From Streptomyces sp. R41 (lineage in GTDB: Bacteria > Actinomycetota > Actinomycetes > Streptomycetales > Streptomycetaceae): a stretch of 64,000 nt of DNA. A model generated the notes under the pieces. The model saw nothing but the letters and a program-made list of their open reading frames with translations. It had not been told where the DNA came from and searched no databases. The stretch covers positions 8,849,001 to 8,913,000 of the forward strand of contig NZ_CP163443.1 of the NCBI RefSeq assembly GCF_041053055.1, in the 5' to 3' direction. Every line of letters begins with the position of its first letter. Positions within the stretch are counted from its first letter, which is position 1. The translations under genes were made by a program, and so were the position numbers. Below, piece after piece: positions 41,952 to 50,385 of the stretch.

Positions 41952-43151
41952 GTGCGCCTCACCCGAACCTTCAAGGCCGCCGCCGCCGTCGCGGTGCTCG
42001 TCGCGGCCACCGCCTGTGGATCGTCCGACTCGGGCGGCTCCTCCTCGTCGACCGGGCTCAACCCGCCCGACCTGAAGGCGCAGTCCAAGCTCGGCAAGAC
42101 CGAGGGCCAGGTCAACCTCATCGCCTGGGCCGGATATGTCGAGGACGGCTCCAACGACCCCAAGGTCGACTGGGTCAGCGACTTCGAGAAGCAGACCGGC
42201 TGTCAGGTCAACTCCAAGGTCGCGGCCAGCTCCGACGAGATGGTCAAGCTGATGAAGACCGGCCAGTACGACGCCGTCTCCGCCTCCGGCGACGCCTCCC
42301 TGCGTCTCATCGCCTCCGGCGACGCGGCCCCGGTCAACACCGGCCTCGTACCCAACTACAAGGACGTCTTCAGCGGCCTCAAGGACGGGGCCTGGAACTC
42401 CGTCGACGGCCAGATGTACGGCATCCCGCACGGCCGCGGCGCCAACCTGCTGATGTACAACACCCAGAAGGTCACGCCCGCCCCCACCTCCTGGTCCGCC
42501 GTCTTCGACGACGCGGGCAAGTACAAGGGTCACGTCACCGCGTACGACTCGCCGATCTACATCGCCGACGCGGCGCTGTATCTCAGGGCGACCAAGCCGG
42601 AGTTGAAGATCAAGGACCCCTACGCGCTGGACCAGAAGCAGTTCGACGCGGCCGTCGCGCTGCTGAAGAAGCAGAGCGCGAACGTGGGGGAGTACTGGAG
42701 CGACTACCTCAAGGAGATCTCCGCCTTCAAGAGCGGTGACTCCGTGGTCGGCACCACCTGGCAGGTCATCGCCAACCTCGCGCAGGACGAGGGCGCCAAG
42801 GTGAAGGCCTTCGTGCCCAAGGAGGGCTCCACGGGCTGGTCGGACACCTGGATGATCTCCGCCAAGGCCAAGCACCCCAACTGCGCCTACAAGTGGATGG
42901 ACTGGATCATCTCGCCGAAGGTGAACGCCCAGGTCGCCGAGTACTTCGGTGAGGCCCCGGCGAACTCCAAGGCGTGCGACGAGACCAGCGACAAGTCCTT
43001 CTGCGACACCTTCCACGCCGCCGACGAGAGCTACTGGAAGAACATCGCCTTCTGGAACACGCCCATCGAGCAGTGCCTCGACGGCCGCACCGACGTCAAG
43101 TGCGTGCCGTACGCCAAGTGGGTCCAGGCCTGGACCGAGATCAAGGGCTGA
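41952..43151 (+). CDS. ABC substrate-binding lipoprotein (PotD-like)
   Basis: The 399-residue protein starts with a lipoprotein signal (VRLTRTFKAAAAVAVLVAATAC; lipobox Cys near residue 21). The mature domain has the polyamine-binding-type layout: QVNLIAWAGYVEDGS, FEKQTGCQVNSKVAASSDEMVKLM, YGIPHGRGANLLMYNTQKV. GTG 41952 is preferred to ATG 41940 because GGAG lies 6 bp upstream. It contains extra cysteine pairs (NCAYKW, KACDETSDKSFCDTF, QCLDGRTDVKC) probably forming disulfides. The ligand could be a polyamine, quaternary amine or an amino-acid derivative; proximity to hydroxyproline genes makes a proline-like compound plausible. Confidence 0.9.
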   Translation: MRLTRTFKAAAAVAVLVAATACGSSDSGGSSSSTGLNPPDLKAQSKLGKTEGQVNLIAWAGYVEDGSNDPKVDWVSDFEKQTGCQVNSKVAASSDEMVKLMKTGQYDAVSASGDASLRLIASGDAAPVNTGLVPNYKDVFSGLKDGAWNSVDGQMYGIPHGRGANLLMYNTQKVTPAPTSWSAVFDDAGKYKGHVTAYDSPIYIADAALYLRATKPELKIKDPYALDQKQFDAAVALLKKQSANVGEYWSDYLKEISAFKSGDSVVGTTWQVIANLAQDEGAKVKAFVPKEGSTGWSDTWMISAKAKHPNCAYKWMDWIISPKVNAQVAEYFGEAPANSKACDETSDKSFCDTFHAADESYWKNIAFWNTPIEQCLDGRTDVKCVPYAKWVQAWTEIKG

Positions 43152-43158
43152 GACTCCG

Positions 43159-44049
43159 ATGACGACCACCGCGCAGACCGCCGGACGCTCCCCCGTCCGG
43201 CGGCTCGCCGGGACCCTGCACCGACACCCCCGGCTGCGGCTGTCCCTCCTGCTCACCGCGCCGCTGCTCTGGCTGGCCGTGCTCTACCTCGGCTCGCTGA
43301 CCGTGCTGTTCGTCTCGGCGTTCTGGACGACCGACTCCTTCACCTCCGAGGTGGTGAAGGTCTGGTCGACCGACAACTTCCACGCCCTGTTCACCACGCC
43401 CGTCTTCCGCCAGGTGATCCTGCGCAGCATCGGCGTGGCGCTCGCGGTCACCGTCCTGTGCGCGGTGATCGCCTTCCCGGTCGCCTTCTACACGGCCCGT
43501 ATCGCCAAGCCCAGGTGGCGCCCGCTGCTCGTGGTCGCCATCCTCACACCGCTGTGGGCGAGTTACCTCGTCAAGGTGTACGCCTGGCGGCTGATCCTCT
43601 CTCAGGGAGGGCTCGCCGACTGGATGCTGAAGCCCTTCGGGATGAGCGGACCCGGGTTCGGACTGTTCGCCGCGGTCATCGCGCTGACGTACCTCTGGCT
43701 GCCGTACATGATCCTGCCGATCCACACGGCCCTGGAACAGCTGCCCGCCAACCTGCTCGACGCGTCGGCGGACCTGGGCGGGCGCCCCGGACGCACCTTC
43801 CGCTCCGTGGTGCTGCCGATGGTCCTGCCGTCCGTGGCCGCCGGCTCGGTCTTCACCTTCTCGCTCAGCCTCGGCGACTACATCACCGTGCAGATCGTCG
43901 GCGGCAAGACCCAGCTCATCGGCAACCTCGTCTACTCCAACATCGAACTGAACCTGCCCATGGCCGCCGCGCTCGGCACGGTCCCCGTCGTCGTCATCGT
44001 GCTGTACCTGCTCGCGATGCGCCGCACGGGCGCCCTGAGCAGCCTCTGA
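43159..44049 (+). CDS. ABC transporter permease (PotB-like)
   Basis: The 296-residue protein has a basic N-terminal tail and six membrane helices (first LSLLLTAPLLWLAVLYLGSLTVLFV). The EAA loop DASADLGGRPGRTFRSVVLPMVLPS docks the ATPase. It pairs with the PotC-like permease 10 bp downstream. Its ATG lies 7 bp after the SBP stop with only a weak ribosome site, suggesting coupling. Confidence 0.92.
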   Translation: MTTTAQTAGRSPVRRLAGTLHRHPRLRLSLLLTAPLLWLAVLYLGSLTVLFVSAFWTTDSFTSEVVKVWSTDNFHALFTTPVFRQVILRSIGVALAVTVLCAVIAFPVAFYTARIAKPRWRPLLVVAILTPLWASYLVKVYAWRLILSQGGLADWMLKPFGMSGPGFGLFAAVIALTYLWLPYMILPIHTALEQLPANLLDASADLGGRPGRTFRSVVLPMVLPSVAAGSVFTFSLSLGDYITVQIVGGKTQLIGNLVYSNIELNLPMAAALGTVPVVVIVLYLLAMRRTGALSSL

Positions 44050-44059
44050 GGAGCCCGCT

Positions 44060-44875
44060 GTGCAACTCTCCCGTTCCGCGCGCATCGCGCTGCGCGTCGC
44101 CGCCGGGCTCGGCTTCGCCGTCATCTACGTTCCGCTCGCGCTCGTCCTGGTCAACTCCTTCAACCCGGACCGCAGCGCGAGCTGGCCGCCGCCGGGACTC
44201 ACCTTCCACTGGTGGTCGGTCGCCTGGGAGAACGAGGGCGCCCGCGCGGCCCTGTGGGTCTCGGTCAAGGCGGGGCTCGGCGCCACGGCCATAGCCCTGA
44301 TACTGGGCACGCTGATCGCCTTCGCGGTCGCCCGGCACCGCTTCTTCGGCCGCGACGCCATCTCCTTCGTGGTCGTCCTGCCGATCGCGCTGCCCGGCAT
44401 CGTCACGGGCATCGCCCTCAACTCGGCGTTCAGCACGGTCCTCGAGCCGCTCGGCGTCGGCCTCGGCCTGTTCACCGTGATCGTCGGCCACGCCACGTTC
44501 TGCATCGTCGTCGTCTTCAACAACGTCGTCGCGCGGCTGCGCCGTACGTCCGGCTCGTACGAGGAAGCGGCGATGGACCTGGGCGCGGACACCTTCCGGG
44601 CCTTCGTCGACATCACCTTCCCGCTGGTGCGCTCCGCGCTGCTGGCGGGCGGACTGCTCGCCTTCGCGCTCTCCTTCGACGAGATCGTGGTGACGACGTT
44701 CACGGCCGGGCCCGGTGTCGAGACCCTGCCGATCTGGATCTTCAACAACATGACACGGCCCCAGCAGGCACCGGTCGTGAACGTCGTGGCGGCGGTGCTC
44801 GTCCTGCTCTCGGTGGTTCCGATCTACGTGGCGCAGCGACTGTCCGCCGACACGGCGACCGAGAGCAGGATCTAG
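44060..44875 (+). CDS. ABC transporter permease (PotC-like)
   Basis: The 271-residue permease has six helices from IALRVAAGLGFAVIYVPLALVLVNSF and the EAA loop EAAMDLGADTFRAFVDITFPLVRSALLAG. It completes the importer with the PotA-, PotD- and PotB-like proteins. GTG 44060 follows GAGGAG at 7 bp. The gene converges with the M24 peptidase across a 45-bp gap that repeats part of that gene's 3' end. Confidence 0.92.
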   Translation: MQLSRSARIALRVAAGLGFAVIYVPLALVLVNSFNPDRSASWPPPGLTFHWWSVAWENEGARAALWVSVKAGLGATAIALILGTLIAFAVARHRFFGRDAISFVVVLPIALPGIVTGIALNSAFSTVLEPLGVGLGLFTVIVGHATFCIVVVFNNVVARLRRTSGSYEEAAMDLGADTFRAFVDITFPLVRSALLAGGLLAFALSFDEIVVTTFTAGPGVETLPIWIFNNMTRPQQAPVVNVVAAVLVLLSVVPIYVAQRLSADTATESRI

Positions 44876-44880
44876 CGCCG

Positions 44881-44935
44881 GGCCCCGCCAACCGGGAACT
44901 CAGACGTCCGCCGGGCCCCGCTAACCGGCGAACTC
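44881..44935. repeat. 33-bp direct repeat at the end of the M24 gene
   Basis: GGCCCCGC(C/T)AACCGG occurs at 44881 and 44914, 33 bp apart; the second copy includes the M24 stop codon (complement of CTA at 44921). A local duplication of the gene's 3' end is the simplest reading. Confidence 0.55.
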
Positions 44936-46330
44936 CCGCATCCAGGCCTCGACCTCGTCGGACGAGCGGGGCAGCCCGGCCGACAGGTTCTCGTGGCCGT
45001 CCGCCGTGACGAGGAGGTCGTCCTCGATCCGGACGCCGATGCCGCGCCATTCCTCGGGCACCGTCAGATCGTCCGCCTGGAAGTAGAGGCCCGGTTCGAC
45101 GGTGAGGACCATGCCCGGCTTCAGCACCCCGTCGACATACTCCTCGTTGCGGGCCCTGGCGCAGTCGTGGACGTCGAGCCCGAGCATGTGCCCGGTGCCC
45201 GCCATGGTGAAGCGGCGCTGCAGACCCAGTTCGTACGCCCGCTCGGCCGGGCCCTCGATGAAGCCCCACTCCACGAGCCGTTCGGTCATCGAGCGCTGGG
45301 CGGCCTCGTGGAAGTCGCGGTAGCGGGCGCCGGGCCGCACCGCGGCCATGCCGGCCTCCTGGGCCTCGTACACCGCGTCGTAGATCTCGCGCTGGAGCGG
45401 CGTGAACATGCCGCTGATCGGGAGCGTGCGGGTGACGTCGGCGGTGTAGAGGGTGCGGGTCTCGACGCCCGCGTCCAGCAGGAGCAGTTCGCCCGGGCGG
45501 ACCGGGCCGTCGTTCTGCATCCAGTGCATGATCGTGGCGTGCTCGCCGGCCGCGCAGATGGAGCCGTAGCCGACGTCGTTGCCCTCGACGCGGGCGCGGC
45601 GGAAGAAGGTGCCCTCGATCCAGCGCTCCGAGGTGGCGACCGCCTGCGACAACTCCCGTACGACATCGATGAATCCGCGGACCGTGGCGTCCACCGCCCG
45701 GCGCATCTCGCCGATCTCCCAGGCGTCCTTCACCAGCCGCAGCCCCGAGACGGCCTCCTCGAACCCGGCGTCCCGCTCCTCGTCCGTGGCCAGCGCCGCT
45801 TCGATGACGGGGTCGTGGCCGCGTACGACTCGGGTCGGTACGCCGGTGTCCTTGAGGTCCTCGGCGATCGTACGGATGTCACGGCAGGGCAGTCCGAGCA
45901 CCCGCTCCGACTCGGCGAGGGAGCGGCGTCGGCCCATCCACAGCTCGGCCGTCATGCCGGTCCAGAACTCGTCGCTGTCCCGGCTGTCGCGGGGGAGCTG
46001 ATAGCAGTGCGCGTCGTGGCCGCTGTCCGCGCGGGGCTCCAGCACCAGGGCGCCGTCCCTGGCTTGATCGCCCGTCAGATGGACATAGCCGGAGTACGGG
46101 CGGAACGGGTAGTGGGTGTCGTTCGAGCGGGTCTTGAGGCTCCCGGAGGGGATGACGAGCCGCTCGCCCGGGAAGAGAGCGGAGAGCGCCGCGCGGCGCC
46201 GGGCCGCGTAGGGCGCCTGCTCGGTCGCTTGCAGATCTCGCTGCTCGGTGTCGGCCCAGCCCGTGCGCATCAGGGCGGACAACTCGCCGGAGATTCCTCG
46301 GTACAGCCCGTTCTTTCGGCCCTTGGCCAC
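44921..46330 (-). CDS. M24 aminopeptidase P / Xaa-Pro dipeptidase family
   Basis: The 469-residue enzyme has an N-terminal creatinase-like domain (residues about 40-200) and a C-terminal pita-bread peptidase. Metal ligands are visible: Asp in LLLLDAGVETRTLYTADVTRT, His in AGTGHMLGLDVHD, Glu in MVLTVEPGLYF, and Glu in GIGVRIEDDLLVT. Such enzymes remove N-terminal residues before proline, or cleave X-Pro dipeptides. Beside hydroxyproline genes it could release Pro or Hyp from collagen- or extensin-like peptides. GTG 46330 is preferred because AAGGGG lies 8 bp upstream; the in-frame GTG 46339 abuts that site. It is divergent from the dehydrogenase operon. Confidence 0.9.
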   Translation of the reverse strand: MAKGRKNGLYRGISGELSALMRTGWADTEQRDLQATEQAPYAARRRAALSALFPGERLVIPSGSLKTRSNDTHYPFRPYSGYVHLTGDQARDGALVLEPRADSGHDAHCYQLPRDSRDSDEFWTGMTAELWMGRRRSLAESERVLGLPCRDIRTIAEDLKDTGVPTRVVRGHDPVIEAALATDEERDAGFEEAVSGLRLVKDAWEIGEMRRAVDATVRGFIDVVRELSQAVATSERWIEGTFFRRARVEGNDVGYGSICAAGEHATIMHWMQNDGPVRPGELLLLDAGVETRTLYTADVTRTLPISGMFTPLQREIYDAVYEAQEAGMAAVRPGARYRDFHEAAQRSMTERLVEWGFIEGPAERAYELGLQRRFTMAGTGHMLGLDVHDCARARNEEYVDGVLKPGMVLTVEPGLYFQADDLTVPEEWRGIGVRIEDDLLVTADGHENLSAGLPRSSDEVEAWMREFAG

Positions 46331-46425
46331 GTCAGGCACCCCTTATATGCGTCTGTGTGTGTCGTCCGAAGTCGTCCGACCATGTCGTCCGCGTGTGTCG
46401 TCGACCTGTTCCAGGCTAGAGAAGC

Positions 46426-46441
46426 ATGTGACATAGTACTG
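46426..46441. promoter_or_regulatory. Hydroxyproline operon GntR box 1
   Basis: ATGTGACATAGTACTG lies 2 bp before the GTG start of the first dehydrogenase gene. It contains the odd palindrome ATGT-G-ACAT. The reverse complement of box 2 (GTGTGACATTTTACTG) matches at 13 of 16 positions. A regulator bound here would sit on the -10/start region. Confidence 0.65.
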
Positions 46442-46443
46442 AT

Positions 46444-47601
46444 GTGAGCAAGGCATTTACCTGCGATGTCGTGGTCGTCGGGGCCGGAATGGTGGGCGCG
46501 GCCTGCGCCCTGTACGCGGCTCGGGCGGGCCTCGACGTCGCCCTGGTGGACCGCGGTCCGGTGGCCGGCGGAACGACCGGCGCGGGCGAGGGGAACCTGC
46601 TCGTCTCCGACAAGGAGCCCGGGCCCGAGCTCGACCTCGCCCTGCTCTCGGGGCGCCTGTGGGCCGACCTCGCGGGGGAGGCGGGGCTCGGACCGGCGAT
46701 CGAGTACGAGGCCAAGGGCGGCGTCGTCGTGGCCGCCACGCCCGAGGGGCTGACCGCACTGGAGACCTTCGCGGCGGGGCAACGCGCGGCCGGAGTCTTG
46801 GCCGTGCCGGTCACGGCGGACCAACTCCACGACCTGGAACCGCAGTTGGCGCCCGGGCTCGCGGGCGCCGTGCACTATCCGCAGGACGCCCAGGTGATGC
46901 CCGCCCTGGCCGCCGCACATCTGGTGCGGGCGTCGGGGGCGCGGCTGCTGACCGGGCGGACCGTGACCGAGGTGCTGCGCACGCCGGACGGAACGGTCCT
47001 CGGCGTGCGGACCGACCGGGGCGACATCCATGCCCCGGCCGTCGTGAACGCGGCCGGTACGTGGGGCTCGGCGGTGGCCGCGCTGGCCGGAGTCTCCCTG
47101 CCCGTCCTGCCCCGCCGCGGATTCGTCCTCGTGACCGAGCCACTGCCGCGCCTGGTGCGCCACAAGGTGTACGCCGCGGATTACGTCGCCGACGTGGCCA
47201 GTGACTCGGCAGCGCTCCAGACGTCGCCCGTCGTCGAGGGCACGGCCGCGGGGCCGATCCTGATCGGGGCGAGCCGGGAGCGGGTCGGCTTCGACCGGTC
47301 GTTCTCGCTGCCGGTCCTGCGGGCGCTGGCCGCGGGTGCGACGCGACTCTTCCCGTTCCTGTCGGAGGTGCGTGCCCTGCGTACGTACCTGGGCTTCCGG
47401 CCGTACATGCCCGACCACCTGCCCGCGATCGGCCCCGATCCCCGGGTGCCCGGGCTCTTTCACGCCTGCGGGCACGAGGGCGCGGGCATCGGGCTCGCCA
47501 CCGGTACTGGCCATTTGCTCGCGCAGCTCCTGAGCGACAAGACCCCCGACCTCGACCTCGCGCCGTTCCGGCCCGACCGCTTCCCGCAGGAGGCCGCGTG
47601 A
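46444..47601 (+). CDS. D-hydroxyproline dehydrogenase, beta-like FAD subunit
   Basis: The 385-residue protein is a DAO-type flavoprotein: FAD motif VVVGAGMVGAACALYAARAG, the segment GGTTGAGEGNLLVSDK, and GHEGAGIGLATGTGHLLAQLL at the end. It resembles sarcosine oxidase/HcnC-type subunits. In the three-subunit D-hydroxyproline dehydrogenase, this subunit oxidises cis-4-hydroxy-D-proline to 1-pyrroline-4-hydroxy-2-carboxylate. GTG 46444 has almost no leader or ribosome site and may be leaderless. The next gene starts within its stop codon (GTGA), as expected for an obligate complex. Confidence 0.87.
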   Translation: MSKAFTCDVVVVGAGMVGAACALYAARAGLDVALVDRGPVAGGTTGAGEGNLLVSDKEPGPELDLALLSGRLWADLAGEAGLGPAIEYEAKGGVVVAATPEGLTALETFAAGQRAAGVLAVPVTADQLHDLEPQLAPGLAGAVHYPQDAQVMPALAAAHLVRASGARLLTGRTVTEVLRTPDGTVLGVRTDRGDIHAPAVVNAAGTWGSAVAALAGVSLPVLPRRGFVLVTEPLPRLVRHKVYAADYVADVASDSAALQTSPVVEGTAAGPILIGASRERVGFDRSFSLPVLRALAAGATRLFPFLSEVRALRTYLGFRPYMPDHLPAIGPDPRVPGLFHACGHEGAGIGLATGTGHLLAQLLSDKTPDLDLAPFRPDRFPQEAA

Positions 47602-47897
47602 ATCCCCTGGAACTGGTCCGGGCCCAGCCGGGACCCGGGTTCACCGTCACCCTCGACGGCCGCGACATCGAGGCACTGCCCGGCCAGACCGTCGCCGCCG
47701 CGCTGTGGACCGCGGGCGTCACCTCCTGGCGCAGCACCCGTGGCGCGGGCCGTCCGCGCGGCGTCTTCTGCGGCATCGGCGTCTGCTTCGACTGCCTCGT
47801 GACCGTCAACGACCGCCCCAACCAACGGGCTTGCCTGGTGCCGGTGCGGCCGGGCGACACGATCCGGACGCAGGAAGGCACGGGCCACGATGACTGA
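47598..47897 (+). CDS. D-hydroxyproline dehydrogenase, [2Fe-2S] gamma-like subunit
   Basis: The 99-residue protein is a plant-type ferredoxin domain with FCGIGVCFDC and a fourth cysteine in QRACLVPV, matching HcnA-like small subunits that carry electrons between the two flavin subunits. GTG 47598 overlaps the beta-subunit stop, and its end overlaps the alpha-subunit start by 8 bp. The three genes are one translational unit. Confidence 0.88.
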   Translation: MNPLELVRAQPGPGFTVTLDGRDIEALPGQTVAAALWTAGVTSWRSTRGAGRPRGVFCGIGVCFDCLVTVNDRPNQRACLVPVRPGDTIRTQEGTGHDD

Positions 47898-49377
47898 CCG
47901 ACCGCACCTCGCGGTGATCGGCGCGGGCCCGGCGGGGCTCGCCGCGTCCCTGGCGGCGGCCGCACGGGGCATCCGCGTCACACTGATCGACTCGGGCTCG
48001 GCGGCGGGCGGGCAGTTCTACCGCGGGCCCGCGCCCGGGCTCGGCGCGCGCCGGCCGCAGGCGCTCCATCACCAGTGGCACACCTGGGACCGGCTGGCGA
48101 GGGGACTCGCCGGGCATGTGAGAGCGGGCAGGATCGAGCACCTGACGGATCATCATGTGTGGTGCGTGGAACGGCAGTCCGGGCGCTTTGCCGTACACGC
48201 GCTGCTCGGTCCGGAGCAGGAGCGCCCGGCCACCGTCCACGCCGAGGCCGTGCTCCTTGCCACCGGTGGGTACGAGAAGGTGCTGCCGTTCCCCGGCTGG
48301 ACCCTCCCCGGTGTCGTGACCGCCGGTGGAGCCCAGGCCATGCTCAAGGGGAGCCTCGTCGTGCCGGGGCGGACCGCCGTCGTGGCCGGGACCGGGCCGT
48401 TGCTGCTGCCTGTGGCGACCGGGCTCGCCGCGGCCGGGGTCGACGTCGCCGCGCTCGTCGAGTCGGCCGATCCGAACGCGTTCTGGCGGGCGACGCGCGA
48501 TCCGAACCCGCTCCCGCCAAGGACACGCGATCCGAAGGCGTTCCTGCGAAGGACACGGGCGTTGGCCGCTCAGCCCGGCAAGGTCGCCGAGGGTGCCCAG
48601 TACGCGGCTCAACTCGTCCGGCACCGCGTCAAAGTGATGGCACGTCACACCCTCGTCGAGGCGCACGGCGAGGCGCGGCTCGAAGCCGTGACCATCGCCG
48701 CGCTCGACAGCGACGGGCGGGCAAGGCCCGGCACCGAGCGGCGCATCGCCTGCGACACACTCGCCGTCGGGCACGGCATGCTGCCGCACACCGACCTCGC
48801 CGAGTCGCTCGGCTGCCGCATCGACGGGCTGAACGTGCACGTCGACGAGGAGCAGCGGACCGATGTGCCCGGCGTCTGGGCCGCGGGCGAGACCACCGGC
48901 ATCGGCGGCTCGGCGCTGTCGCTCGCCGAGGGGCACATCGCGGGCCGCTCCGTCGCCGCCCGGCTCGCCGGCGCGGAACCCGACCCGCGCGAGTGGGCCG
49001 CGGTCGCCAAGTCCCGTACGAGAATGCGGGAGTTCTTCGCCGCCCTCGACACCGTGTACGCGCCCCCCGCGCACTGGACCGAGCAGGTCACCGACGACAC
49101 CGTCGTGTGCCGGTGCGAGGAGGTGACCGGCGGTGAGATCCGCCGGGCCGTCGGCGAACTCGGCGCGGGTGACGTACGGACCGTGAAGCTCCTCACCCGC
49201 GCCGGGATGGGCTGGTGCCAGGGCCGGATGTGCGAGCCCGCGGTCGCGGGGCTCGCCGGGTGCGCGCAGACGTCGGCACGGCGGCTGCTGGCCCGCCCGG
49301 TGCCGCTCGGGGTGCTCGCCGCAGCCGGAGAAGACCCCGATGAGCCCCGAGGTCCCGACGATCCGGAAGGCGACTGA
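47890..49377 (+). CDS. D-hydroxyproline dehydrogenase, alpha-like FAD/NAD(P) subunit
   Basis: The 495-residue protein has an N-terminal nucleotide site VIGAGPAGLAASLAAAARG with AGGQFYRG, a second dinucleotide motif VVAGTGPLLLPVATGLAAAG, and a C-terminal BFD-like [2Fe-2S] region with VVCRCEEVTGGE and MGWCQGRMCEPAV. This is the HcnB-like subunit that completes the dehydrogenase. A ten-residue segment is present three times in tandem (ADPNAFWRAT, RDPNPLPPRT, RDPKAFLRRT; about residues 193-222); homologues I know of this type have one copy leading into ALAAQPGK. The frame is intact, so the effect on fold is uncertain. Confidence 0.86.
   Translation: MTDRPHLAVIGAGPAGLAASLAAAARGIRVTLIDSGSAAGGQFYRGPAPGLGARRPQALHHQWHTWDRLARGLAGHVRAGRIEHLTDHHVWCVERQSGRFAVHALLGPEQERPATVHAEAVLLATGGYEKVLPFPGWTLPGVVTAGGAQAMLKGSLVVPGRTAVVAGTGPLLLPVATGLAAAGVDVAALVESADPNAFWRATRDPNPLPPRTRDPKAFLRRTRALAAQPGKVAEGAQYAAQLVRHRVKVMARHTLVEAHGEARLEAVTIAALDSDGRARPGTERRIACDTLAVGHGMLPHTDLAESLGCRIDGLNVHVDEEQRTDVPGVWAAGETTGIGGSALSLAEGHIAGRSVAARLAGAEPDPREWAAVAKSRTRMREFFAALDTVYAPPAHWTEQVTDDTVVCRCEEVTGGEIRRAVGELGAGDVRTVKLLTRAGMGWCQGRMCEPAVAGLAGCAQTSARRLLARPVPLGVLAAAGEDPDEPRGPDDPEGD
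48466..48555 (+). repeat. In-frame 30-bp triplication in the alpha-subunit gene
   Basis: Three contiguous 30-bp units at 48466, 48496 and 48526 each contain CGATCCGAA followed by a C/G-rich stretch. Units two and three share AAGGACACG. Being a multiple of three, they add two extra ten-residue copies. Confidence 0.8.
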
Positions 49378-49414
49378 ACCATGGGGTGCGGCCCTCGCCG
49401 ATCCCCTCTACCCA

Positions 49415-49430
49415 CAGTAAAATGTCACAC
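49415..49430. promoter_or_regulatory. Hydroxyproline operon GntR box 2
   Basis: CAGTAAAATGTCACAC, read on the minus strand as GTGTGACATTTTACTG, is the inverse-orientation match to box 1. It is AT-rich, lies 20 bp before the deaminase start, and suggests an internal regulated promoter. Confidence 0.65.
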
Positions 49431-49450
49431 CCTATTGAGAGGGATCCCAC

Positions 49451-50350
49451 ATGGCCACTACCCCTGACAACCGCCCCTGGCGCGGCGTCCTCGTCGCCAC
49501 CGCGCTCCCGCTGAACGACGACCTCTCCGTCGACTACGACAAGTTCGCCGACCACTGCGCCTGGCTGGTCGAGAACGGCTGCGACGGCGTCGTACCGAAC
49601 GGCTCGCTCGGCGAGTACCAGGTCCTCACCCCGGAGGAGCGCGCGAAGGTCGTCGAGACGGCCGTCGCCGCGATCGGCGGGGCGCGCGTGATGCCCGGTG
49701 TCGCCGCCTACGGATCGGCCGAGGCCCGCCGCTGGGCCGAGCAGGCACGCGACGCGGGCTGCGCGTCCGTGATGCTGCTGCCGCCGAACGCCTACCGCGC
49801 CGACGAGCGTTCCGTCCTCGCCCACTACGAGGAGGTCGCCAAGGCGGGCGTCCCGATCGTCGCGTACAACAACCCGATCGACACCAAGGTCGACCTGGTC
49901 CCGGAGCTGCTCGCGAAGCTGCACGGTGAGGGGTACGTCCACGCGGTCAAGGAGTTCTCCGGCGATGTGCGCCGCGCCTACCGGCTCGCCGAACTCGCCC
50001 CGGCACTCGACCTGTTGATCGGCGCCGACGACGTCCTGCTGGAGCTCGCCGTCGCGGGCGCCAAGGGCTGGGTGGCCGGCTACCCGAACGCGCTGCCCGG
50101 CGCGAGCGTCGAGCTGTACCGCGCCGCCGTCGCCGGCGACCTCGACACGGCGGGCAAGCTCTACCGTCAGCTGCACCCGCTGCTGCGCTGGGACTCGAAG
50201 GTCGAGTTCGTGCAGGCCATCAAGCTGTCCATGGACATCGTCGGTCGGCACGGCGGTCCGGTCCGGCCGCCGCGCGTTCCGCTGCTGCCGGAGCAGGAGG
50301 CTGCCGTCCGCGAGGCCACGGAGCGGGCTGTCGCCGCCGGACTCGCCTGA
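49451..50350 (+). CDS. 1-Pyrroline-4-hydroxy-2-carboxylate deaminase (DapA family)
   Basis: The 299-residue protein is a DHDPS-family TIM barrel with Tyr139 in PIVAYNNP and the Schiff-base lysine Lys167 in HAVKEFSGD. Members of this family in hydroxyproline operons deaminate and dehydrate 1-pyrroline-4-hydroxy-2-carboxylate to 2-oxoglutarate semialdehyde, and the neighbours here support that role over lysine biosynthesis. ATG 49451 follows GAGAGGGA. A semialdehyde dehydrogenase to finish the pathway is not in the window. Confidence 0.88.
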   Translation: MATTPDNRPWRGVLVATALPLNDDLSVDYDKFADHCAWLVENGCDGVVPNGSLGEYQVLTPEERAKVVETAVAAIGGARVMPGVAAYGSAEARRWAEQARDAGCASVMLLPPNAYRADERSVLAHYEEVAKAGVPIVAYNNPIDTKVDLVPELLAKLHGEGYVHAVKEFSGDVRRAYRLAELAPALDLLIGADDVLLELAVAGAKGWVAGYPNALPGASVELYRAAVAGDLDTAGKLYRQLHPLLRWDSKVEFVQAIKLSMDIVGRHGGPVRPPRVPLLPEQEAAVREATERAVAAGLA

Positions 50351-50385
50351 GCCCGTCTCACCCGTCTCGATCAGTCAGGAGCGTC

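Noticed and set aside
32656..48555. CRISPR-like arrays
   Set aside because: The 24-, 30- and 32-bp repeats are directly adjacent without unique spacers, and no cas genes are present.
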